From Dehalococcoidales bacterium (lineage in GTDB: Bacteria > Chloroflexota > Dehalococcoidia > Dehalococcoidales > RBG-16-60-22): a stretch of 5,584 nucleotides of DNA. The number at the start of each line of letters is the position of its first letter. The first letter of the stretch is position 1. Under the pieces are notes generated by a model, which saw nothing but the letters and a program-made list of their open reading frames with translations, was not told the DNA's origin and made no database searches. The position numbers were made by a program, and so were the translations under genes. The stretch spans positions 1 to 5,584 of the forward strand of contig JAGLTT010000058.1 of the NCBI GenBank assembly GCA_023135135.1. Reading direction: 5' to 3'. Positions 1-5,245 of this stretch are shown in pieces.

Positions 1-183
1 GCCGATTGCAACGGCACGAACAATCTTGACATATTCGTCTTTGGCGGCAAGGAAAGGATTTTGCTTTCAGCGCGCTTTGATAACCTGGGCAAAGGAGCCT
101 CCGGCGCGGCCGTGCAGAATATGAACCTCGTATTAGGCCTGCCGGAAACGACGGGACTTGAGGCACCGGCTGTTCACCCCTAG
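1..183 (+). CDS. argC: N-acetyl-gamma-glutamyl-phosphate reductase, C-terminal fragment
   Basis: This is the last 60 codons of a gene that begins left of the window; frame 1 is open from base 1 to a TAG at 181-183. ArgC is the cytoplasmic NADPH-dependent enzyme that reduces N-acetylglutamyl phosphate to the semialdehyde, the third step of arginine biosynthesis. The visible tail carries the family's conserved C-terminal stretch [13 protein letters not shown] (residues 27-39 of the fragment) followed by [11 protein letters not shown] and TGL, the normal end of ArgC. The catalytic cysteine and histidine lie outside the window and cannot be checked. The gene converges on pabC with 58 bases between the stops, so argJ or argB does not follow directly as it does in many arginine operons. 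The assignment is secure despite the short fragment. Confidence 0.93.
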   Translation, partial: ADCNGTNNLDIFVFGGKERILLSARFDNLGKGASGAAVQNMNLVLGLPETTGLEAPAVHP

Positions 184-241
184 CGACGGAGCGATTTTCA
201 AGGAAAACGAGAACGCATTGCAGGTCGAGTTCTGGTAAGAG
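184..241. other. Short intergenic gap between convergent argC and pabC
   Basis: These 58 bases separate the argC stop from the pabC stop. I see no stable GC-rich hairpin followed by a T run on either strand, so no intrinsic terminator is evident for either gene. Nothing else is recognisable here. Confidence 0.6.
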
Positions 242-1123
242 TTAGGTTGCCGTCTCCTTTGCCACCTTCTCCTTATAGGCAGCCATCAGCTTCCGGGTAA
301 TTTCCCCCGGTTTTCCCCCGCTGATGGTCACCGTATTTCCGGCGCTGTCGCTGGCCGCCGTCATCGGCATAACTTCCATCACCGCATTGGTCAGGAAAGC
401 CTCGTCGCACTGCTTGATTACGGCCAGACCCACGGTACCCTCGGTGATGATTATCCCGAGTTCATCGGCCAGTTCTATCACCACGTCGCGGGTGATTCCC
501 GGCAGAATACCGCTCCCCAGGGACGGCGTTACCAGCCTTGACCCCTTTACGAAAAAGACATTACAGCTTCCGCCCTCGGCGATGTACCCGTCATCGTTCA
601 GGAGCAGTGCCTCGTCCAGTCCCTGCGCCGCAGCCTCGTTGCGCGCCAGTACGCTGAGGAGGTAGCTCACCGATTTAATACCTGAGATAGAGGACTGCGC
701 GCAGCGGCGTACCGGGGCAAGATATACCTTGAAACCCTGCTCGTACTTCTCGGGTGAAAAACCGCTATACGGCCGGGCTGTGACGACGACGGTCGGTTGT
801 CCGGCTTTACCTTCCCAGGGAAAGGAGTCCGACTCGCCGCCGGTGACAGTCAGGCGCAGGCGGGCGTCTTCCAGCTTATTGGCCTTTAATGTATCCAGGC
901 AGGCTTTATTCAGGTCGATACCGGCCAGGGAGTCACCCAGTCCGATAGTTACCGCCGAACCGAGTAAACGTTTTATATGCCTCTCCAGGAGAAAAATTTT
1001 ACCATTATAGGCACGCATCGTCTCGAACAGACCGTAGCCGTAGAGGAAACCATGGTCAAAGACGGATATACGCGCCTCCGAACGGGGCACCAGCGAGCCG
1101 TTCAGATATATAGTTTCCTCCAT
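242..1123 (-). CDS. pabC: Fold-type IV PLP enzyme, probable aminodeoxychorismate lyase
   Basis: The 293-residue product belongs to the class IV (BCAT / D-amino acid aminotransferase / ADC lyase) PLP enzymes and has the family's usual length. Visible landmarks are the N-terminal VFDHGFLYGYGLFET block (21-35), the probable PLP Schiff-base lysine K150 in SGIKSVSYL, the cofactor-contacting block IAEGGSCNVF with E183, the phosphate-binding region around LPGITRD (207-213), and the late TNAVMEVMP motif (245-253). The sequence alone does not fully separate a lyase from an aminotransferase. Its position as the last gene behind pabB and pabA makes aminodeoxychorismate lyase, which releases pyruvate to give 4-aminobenzoate, the best call; a separate ilvE lies at the right edge of the window. 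The ATG at 1121-1123 is 6 bases after a strong GGGAGG site (1130-1135) that overlaps the end of pabA. Alternative: a branched-chain or D-amino acid aminotransferase. Confidence 0.85.
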   Translation of the reverse strand: MEETIYLNGSLVPRSEARISVFDHGFLYGYGLFETMRAYNGKIFLLERHIKRLLGSAVTIGLGDSLAGIDLNKACLDTLKANKLEDARLRLTVTGGESDSFPWEGKAGQPTVVVTARPYSGFSPEKYEQGFKVYLAPVRRCAQSSISGIKSVSYLLSVLARNEAAAQGLDEALLLNDDGYIAEGGSCNVFFVKGSRLVTPSLGSGILPGITRDVVIELADELGIIITEGTVGLAVIKQCDEAFLTNAVMEVMPMTAASDSAGNTVTISGGKPGEITRKLMAAYKEKVAKETAT

Positions 1124-1126
1124 GAA

Positions 1127-1708
1127 TTACCTCCCTTCGGGTACCAAAAGCTCAAGGAAATTAGACAGAATATCATGTCCGGTCGGTGTCATTATCGACT
1201 CGGGATGGAACTGGATACCCTCGACGACATCACGCCGATTCCTCACCGCCATAATAACACCCTCTTCGGTCTTCGCCGAAACTTCCAGGGAAGACGGTAC
1301 TGATTCGACGTCGATAACCAGCGAGTGATAGCGCCCCCCGGACAGCGGTGATTCCAGCCCCTTAAACACGGTTTCTCCGTCGTGGAATATTACCGAGTCC
1401 TTGCCGTGCGTGGGTAGCACCGCCCGTTTAATCAGGCCCCCGTACACGTAGCCGATGCACTGGTGCCCCAGGCACACGCCCAGTATGGGGATTTTTCCCC
1501 GGAAGCAACGGATGACATCGTTGGAAATACCAGCTTCCAGAGGCGTACAGGGACCGGGAGAGATAATGATATGGCTCGGTGCCAGCGACTCTATTTGCTC
1601 CAGGGTTACCGCATCGTTCCGGTAGACCGCCGGTTCCCGACCCAGTTCGCCCAGATACTGGACAAGATTATAGGTAAACGAATCGTAGTTATCAACCACC
1701 AGAATCAC
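1127..1708 (-). CDS. pabA: Aminodeoxychorismate synthase glutaminase subunit (PabA/TrpG family)
   Basis: The 193-residue product is a class I glutamine amidotransferase, which releases ammonia from glutamine and channels it to the chorismate-binding partner. The full catalytic set is visible: nucleophile C79 in GVCLGHQ (77-83) and H168 with E170 in GIQFHPES (164-171). The oxyanion-side loop SPGPCTPLEAG (50-60) and the GRYHSL block (125-130) also match. Length is normal for a stand-alone PabA/TrpG. The start is GTG at 1706-1708, which overlaps the pabB TGA by four bases (GTGA) and has GGAG 8 bases upstream (1717-1720). Family members often serve both anthranilate and aminodeoxychorismate synthases, so this subunit might be shared with tryptophan synthesis if no second trpG exists elsewhere. 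Its place between pabB and pabC favours the folate role. Confidence 0.93.
   Translation of the reverse strand: MILVVDNYDSFTYNLVQYLGELGREPAVYRNDAVTLEQIESLAPSHIIISPGPCTPLEAGISNDVIRCFRGKIPILGVCLGHQCIGYVYGGLIKRAVLPTHGKDSVIFHDGETVFKGLESPLSGGRYHSLVIDVESVPSSLEVSAKTEEGVIMAVRNRRDVVEGIQFHPESIMTPTGHDILSNFLELLVPEGR
1130..1135 (-). promoter_or_regulatory. Ribosome binding site of pabC inside the pabA end
   Basis: On the minus strand the bases read GGGAGG, 6 bases before the pabC ATG. The site is built from the last sense codons of pabA (GAA GGG AGG TAA), and its final G is the base just before the TAA stop. It therefore fixes the pabC start and fits translational coupling, with ribosomes ending pabA close to the next start. 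Confidence 0.85.
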
Positions 1709-3144
1709 GATATTATCTCCACTTCTCCCTGCAGCGACAGGTTGAGGGCCTGTATTAAAGCTTTACCTTTGTCCAAAGTCTCGATGTACTCTGCTTCCGG
1801 CTCGGAGTCATACACGATAGCGCCCCCCACCTGGAAACAGGCACGGCCATCTTTGACGATAATCGTGCGTATCACGATATCTAAATCCATGTCGCCGCTA
1901 AAGCTGAGGTAGCCCAGCGACCCGGTATAAACGCTGCGGCGCGTCGGCTCAAGCTCATCGATGATTTCCATCGACCGCACCTTGGGAGCCCCGGTAATGG
2001 AACCGCCGGGGAAGGTGGCTTTAAGCAGGTCGGTGCGGCTTTTCCCCTCACTCAACTGCCCCACCACGGTGGAGGTGAGGTGAAAAACGGTGGGATACGT
2101 CTCCAGGATAGCCAGCTCCGTAACCTTTACGGTGCCGTAGCGGCAGACCCGCCCGATATCGTTCCGCTCAAGGTCGACAATCATGATATTCTCCGCCCGG
2201 TCTTTGGCGCTGGCCAGCAGGCTTTCGGCCAATGCGCGGTCTTCCTCGGGAGTCTTGCCGCGAGGCCTGGTGCCCTTGATGGGGCGCGTCTCCACCCAAT
2301 CGCCCCGCACCTTAAGAAACCTTTCCGGTGAAGCCCCCACGATGCTGACTCCATCGAAGTTAAAGTAGTTGGCAAACGGCGCCGGATTGATTTTTCGCAG
2401 GCGCTTATAAAGGTCATACGGTGGAATAGTCAAATCTGCATCGAACCTCTGGGACAGGTTTACCTCAAAGATATCGCCGGCGCAGATATACTCGCGGGCG
2501 GTCGCCACGGCCTCAAGATAGCCCTCGTGAGTAAAATTACCCTTGAGCACGATACCTTTGCCGGAGCGAACCTCTTTAATATTGGAGGGAGGCGAGGACA
2601 GCAAGACCCGACTCCTCAACTCGCTTATTCTTTCTTCCGCCCGATGTTGTCTTTTGCTCTCCTCAAGCTCCGGAAAGCCGGTAGAAACCAGATATGTCTT
2701 ATTTTCTATATGGTCGAAAACCACGGCGGCATCGTAGAAAGCCAGGTAACATTCGGGAAGCTGCAAATCGTCGACGGCAGTGGTCGGCAGGCGCTCGATG
2801 AAGTGGCACAGGTCGTAGCTGAAATACCCCACCGCCCCACCCGTAAACGGGATTTCCGCCCGGCTGCCGTCCAGAGTATATGTCCCCAGCAGCTCACCGA
2901 GTACATCGAAAGGATTGCCCTGCCTGACCTCCTCCACTCCATCCCTGATGAGCGTGATTTTATCCCCCCGACTCCTCAGCACCAGAAAGGGGTCGCTGCC
3001 CATGAAAGAATAGCGCCCCAGCTTCTTGGGGTCCATGCCGCTGTCCAGGAAAAAGCTGAAAGGACTCCCGGCAAAAGCCTCAAAGCACCGGGCGGCGTCC
3101 GGGGCCATATGTATCTCTTCTACAAGCGGATAACGCTCTGTCAT
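1705..3144 (-). CDS. pabB: Aminodeoxychorismate synthase component I
   Basis: The 479-residue product is a chorismate-utilising enzyme of the anthranilate synthase I / PabB superfamily. It aminates chorismate to 4-amino-4-deoxychorismate using ammonia from PabA. An N-terminal domain (about 1-150, with FFLDSG and GRYSFMGSDPF) precedes the chorismate-binding domain (about 200-465). The key discriminator is PIKGTRPRG (288-296): PabB enzymes use the lysine (here K290) as the active-site nucleophile, whereas TrpE proteins have alanine (PIAGT). Other conserved blocks are DIFEVNLSQRF (224-234), GASPERFL (270-277), the Mg-site region MIVDLERNDIGR (321-332), FPGGSITGAPK (378-388), YTGSLGY (406-412) and the QVGGAIV strand (438-444). 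The ATG at 3142-3144 is the first possible start, because an in-frame TAA lies two codons upstream. The nearest good Shine-Dalgarno match, GGGAG at 3158-3162, is 13 bases away, which is longer than usual. Confidence 0.95.
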   Translation of the reverse strand: MTERYPLVEEIHMAPDAARCFEAFAGSPFSFFLDSGMDPKKLGRYSFMGSDPFLVLRSRGDKITLIRDGVEEVRQGNPFDVLGELLGTYTLDGSRAEIPFTGGAVGYFSYDLCHFIERLPTTAVDDLQLPECYLAFYDAAVVFDHIENKTYLVSTGFPELEESKRQHRAEERISELRSRVLLSSPPSNIKEVRSGKGIVLKGNFTHEGYLEAVATAREYICAGDIFEVNLSQRFDADLTIPPYDLYKRLRKINPAPFANYFNFDGVSIVGASPERFLKVRGDWVETRPIKGTRPRGKTPEEDRALAESLLASAKDRAENIMIVDLERNDIGRVCRYGTVKVTELAILETYPTVFHLTSTVVGQLSEGKSRTDLLKATFPGGSITGAPKVRSMEIIDELEPTRRSVYTGSLGYLSFSGDMDLDIVIRTIIVKDGRACFQVGGAIVYDSEPEAEYIETLDKGKALIQALNLSLQGEVEIIS

Positions 3145-3178
3145 GCCTTAACATTAACTCCCGAAAGATTCACCATTG

Positions 3179-3207
3179 ATTATATACCGAATTTGGCTAT
3201 TATTAAA
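3179..3207 (-). promoter_or_regulatory. Candidate promoter of the pabBAC operon
   Basis: The minus strand has a perfect TATAAT at 3184-3179. A weak -35 match, TTTAAT (3207-3202), lies 17 bases upstream in an A/T-rich stretch. Transcription would begin near 3172, giving a leader of roughly 28 bases before the pabB ATG. No operator palindrome, attenuator or riboswitch fits in that leader. Confidence 0.55.
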
Positions 3208-3235
3208 AATAAAAGTCAGACTCTTTATTTTCCTG

Positions 3236-3265
3236 TTGCCTCTTTCCCGCCCGCTCTGTTATGCT
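3236..3265 (+). promoter_or_regulatory. Candidate promoter of the MFS transporter gene
   Basis: TTGCCT (3236-3241) and TATGCT (3260-3265) are each 4/6 matches to the sigma-70 consensus, with an 18-base spacer. If used, transcription would start around 3272, within about 10 bases of the transporter ATG, leaving almost no leader. The match is imperfect, and another promoter further left in the 135-base gap is possible. Confidence 0.35.
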
Positions 3266-3279
3266 TAAAAAACGGTAAC

Positions 3280-4539
3280 ATGCCAAACGAAAACACCACA
3301 TATTTTCGCCGCCGGGATTATGTCAAGATAACCCTCTTCGGCTTTGCCCTGGCCGCCCTGTGGCAGAGTCTGCACACCATTATCCTGCCGCTGCGGCTGC
3401 TGGACTTCGTTCCCGAAGCACAGAAAAATACGTATCTCGGCCTGCTGACTCTCTGCGGTCTGTTTCTGGCTATGCTTACCCAGCCGATAGTCGGCGCTAT
3501 CAGCGACCGTTCCGGCTCCAGGTGGGGCCGGCGCCGACCTTATATATTAATCGGTGGAATTATCGCCCTGCTGATTATCCCGGGTATCGGACTCGCTGAA
3601 GGCTTCGCCGCCATATTTATCGTTTACTGCCTGCTGCAGCTGTCCACCAATACGGCCCAGGGGCCCTTCCAGGCCTTTATTCCCGACCTCGTGCCGGCGG
3701 GCAAGCGCGGCGTGGCTTCAGGGGTCAAGGCTTTGCTCGAGATTGTGGGCGGGGTAATTCTGGTATATCTCGCCAGCCTCTTCATGGACAGATATTATGC
3801 CGGAGAAGGCAGCCACTGGTTATGGCTGGTACTGGGAATACTGGCCGTAGTCCTGATGGGAGCCATAATTGCCACAGTGGTAATGGTCAAAGAACCGCAG
3901 GTAGCCGGCGGTAATCGCAGGATTTCGCTGCTGACGACATTAGTTCAGACTGCCAGAGAAGTGTTAGGTAACCGTGACTTGGTCTGGTTTCTGGCTTCCC
4001 GCCTGCTCGTCTACATGGCTTTCACCACTATCCAGCAGTTCGCCCTGTACTTCCTCAGGGATGTCATCGGCGTAACCAATCCCGCCGAGGCGACGGCCCG
4101 TTTCTCCATCTTCGCCGTGGTGGGTATGATAATCGTTGTCTGGCCAGCCGGTTATATCTCCGACAGGATAGGCCGTAAGCCCATCACCATCGCGTCGGGA
4201 ATACTGGGCGCCCTGGGGATTGCCATTATCGCGGTATCGCAGGAATACAGCACGATATTGTGGGCTGCCGCAATCATCGGCGTGGCTATAGGAGCCTTTA
4301 ACAGCACTAACTGGGCGCTGGCTACCGATCTTGTGGTCGAAGGAGAAGAAGCCCGGTACCTGGGTATCGCCAACATGGCTACCGCCGGCGGTGCCGCCCT
4401 GGCTCGCGCCATCGGCCCGGCCATCGACTTTTTTAACGCCCGCAGTCCCGGACTCGGCTACAATTTTATGCTGATGGTGTGCCTGGCGTACTTCATCGCC
4501 GGTGCGGCGCTGGTTCTTAAAGTAAAGCGACAGAGCTAG
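3280..4539 (+). CDS. MFS transporter, sugar:cation symporter-like, 12 TM
   Basis: The 419-residue product is a major facilitator superfamily membrane transporter. About twelve hydrophobic segments can be placed at residues 16-38, 50-74, 88-107, 108-125, 148-168, 180-203, 236-258, 274-295, 300-319, 325-343, 361-382 and 393-414. The loop between helices 2 and 3 holds SDRSGSRWGRRRP (75-87), the MFS motif A in the form seen in sucrose/SLC45-type and GPH sugar symporters; the second half repeats it as SDRIGRKP (294-301). Substrate is not determinable; sugar or glycoside uptake is an inference. The ATG at 3280 was chosen because the helices begin just after it. The frame stays open to 2527, but that extension lies antisense to pabB. 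There is no good ribosome binding site, only AACGGTAAC directly before the ATG. It is divergent from pabB, and its TAG stop overlaps the stop of the next gene. Confidence 0.88.
   Translation: MPNENTTYFRRRDYVKITLFGFALAALWQSLHTIILPLRLLDFVPEAQKNTYLGLLTLCGLFLAMLTQPIVGAISDRSGSRWGRRRPYILIGGIIALLIIPGIGLAEGFAAIFIVYCLLQLSTNTAQGPFQAFIPDLVPAGKRGVASGVKALLEIVGGVILVYLASLFMDRYYAGEGSHWLWLVLGILAVVLMGAIIATVVMVKEPQVAGGNRRISLLTTLVQTAREVLGNRDLVWFLASRLLVYMAFTTIQQFALYFLRDVIGVTNPAEATARFSIFAVVGMIIVVWPAGYISDRIGRKPITIASGILGALGIAIIAVSQEYSTILWAAAIIGVAIGAFNSTNWALATDLVVEGEEARYLGIANMATAGGAALARAIGPAIDFFNARSPGLGYNFMLMVCLAYFIAGAALVLKVKRQS
4536..4539. other. Shared stop palindrome of two convergent genes
   Basis: The four bases CTAG end both genes. 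The + strand reads TAG (4537-4539) for the MFS gene, and the - strand reads TAG (4538-4536) for the VTT gene. There is no intergenic space and no visible terminator hairpin, so the two transcripts must overlap unless transcription ends inside coding sequence. Confidence 0.9.
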
Positions 4540-5138
4540 CTAAACCAGGGTACTATCACTCTATATCCCAGTGAAGCCAGCCATACCATGGACACATATA
4601 ATAAGATTCTGCCCGCCATACAGGCAAGAAAGAACTTCCAGAAGGGAACCCGAAGTGCGCCCGCGGCAATACCAACCAGGTCGAATACAAAAGGCACAAT
4701 CGAGAACACGAATATGGTCAAAACTCCCCACTTCTTTACCCAGCCCTCAACCCGACCGTACATCTTACTCCTCTTTATCAATCCGCGCCCGCTACGGCCG
4801 GCTATATATCCGGTTGTTTCACCAATCGTTGCCCCGACACCACCGGCCAACCCCACCAGAACCGGCGAAAGTGCGGCAGCAGTCCCGAGCGTCATTTGAA
4901 CCAGCATGTTGCCCGCCGGTAAAATGAGAGTAGCGTTAAATATTATGCTGATAATAAAGGCACCCGCGTAACCGTATCTCTCCAGTTCTTCAATTCTTTC
5001 AGGGCACGTTATATTGACATACAATATGCCCGCCATGATGGCGATAACCAGAAGCAGCCCGGCCAGGGGAACGATTCTCTTCCTGAGCCAGATTAGCATC
5101 CCGGGATTATCCGGTTTATCAACATTAACTTCGTTCAT
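4536..5138 (-). CDS. VTT-domain (DedA/TVP38-like) integral membrane protein
   Basis: From the ATG at 5136-5138 the product has 200 residues and looks like a small VTT / SNARE-associated (DedA-superfamily) membrane protein. Hydrophobic stretches lie near 22-43, 57-79, 85-108, 137-160 and 168-192. The family-like block GATIGETTGYIAGRSGRGLI (102-121) is followed by a polar segment, then FSIVPFVFDLVGIAAGALRVPFWKFF (145-170) and GRILLY (176-181). The second block corresponds to the DedA region F-x-R-x-x-P-x-x-R, but both arginines are absent here (S146 in FSIVP and D153 in FDL), so it is a divergent member. Family members are implicated in lipid transport across the inner membrane (undecaprenyl phosphate or phosphatidylethanolamine); which applies here is unknown. 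A GTG start at 5183 would add 15 residues but would span the promoter. ATG-5138 has no Shine-Dalgarno site. Confidence 0.8.
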   Translation of the reverse strand: MNEVNVDKPDNPGMLIWLRKRIVPLAGLLLVIAIMAGILYVNITCPERIEELERYGYAGAFIISIIFNATLILPAGNMLVQMTLGTAAALSPVLVGLAGGVGATIGETTGYIAGRSGRGLIKRSKMYGRVEGWVKKWGVLTIFVFSIVPFVFDLVGIAAGALRVPFWKFFLACMAGRILLYVSMVWLASLGYRVIVPWFS

Positions 5139-5148
5139 ATGCTGAGGT

Positions 5149-5157
5149 ATTATACCA
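5149..5157 (-). promoter_or_regulatory. Extended -10 promoter of the VTT-domain gene
   Basis: The minus strand reads TGGTATAAT (5157-5149), a perfect extended -10 (TGnTATAAT). The only -35 resemblance is TTATCA with a long 19-base spacer, which suits an extended -10 promoter that needs no strong -35. Its last base is 10 bases before the ATG at 5138, so the mRNA leader would be only about 3-5 bases. Confidence 0.6.
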
Positions 5158-5187
5158 CGCCCCAGTTGTCCCCTGATAACCACGCAC

Positions 5188-5217
5188 TTGTTTTTCTACC
5201 GCCGCAGAAGCTATAAT
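5188..5217 (+). promoter_or_regulatory. Candidate ilvE promoter
   Basis: A perfect TATAAT (5212-5217) sits 18 bases after a partial -35, TTGTTT (5188-5193). Transcription should start near 5224, leaving about 22 bases before the ilvE ATG. That is too short for a T-box or a leader-peptide attenuator, devices that often control branched-chain amino acid genes in other bacteria. Confidence 0.6.
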
Positions 5218-5230
5218 GAACGGTAACCGG

Positions 5231-5238
5231 AAAGGAGA
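5231..5238 (+). promoter_or_regulatory. Ribosome binding site deciding the ilvE start
   Basis: AAAGGAGA lies here, with its AGGAG core about 8 bases before the ATG at 5246. It is the strongest Shine-Dalgarno site in the window apart from that of pabC, and it fixes the start codon. Confidence 0.85.
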
Positions 5239-5245
5239 CCGTAAA

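Noticed and set aside
182..238. Short frame-2 tail ending in a TAA at 236-238 after the argC stop, possibly a frameshifted gene remnant
   Set aside because: Frame 2 upstream has stops inside argC, ArgC already ends at its normal position, and the peptide is too short to recognise.
297..325. Near-tandem TTTCCCCCG / TTTTCCCCCG repeat
   Set aside because: It lies inside pabC and encodes a glycine/proline/lysine turn near the C-terminus. Two imperfect short copies are not a meaningful repeat.
2527..3279. N-terminal extension of the MFS transporter starting at 2527
   Set aside because: It lies antisense to the highly conserved pabB coding region, has no membrane segments and crosses a promoter-bearing intergenic gap. 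The MFS fold begins just after the ATG at 3280.
4571..4927. Plus-strand open frames opposite the VTT gene
   Set aside because: They are rich in proline, arginine and serine, resemble no family, have no ribosome binding site and are shadows of the conserved membrane protein on the other strand.
5139..5183. GTG start at 5183 for the VTT gene, adding 15 residues
   Set aside because: The extension runs over the extended -10 element, has no good ribosome binding site and looks unlike a protein N-terminus. The ATG at 5138 fits the promoter better.
5218..5245. T-box riboswitch or attenuator upstream of ilvE
   Set aside because: The leader predicted from the TATAAT at 5212 is only about 22 bases and shows no stem-loops or leader peptide.
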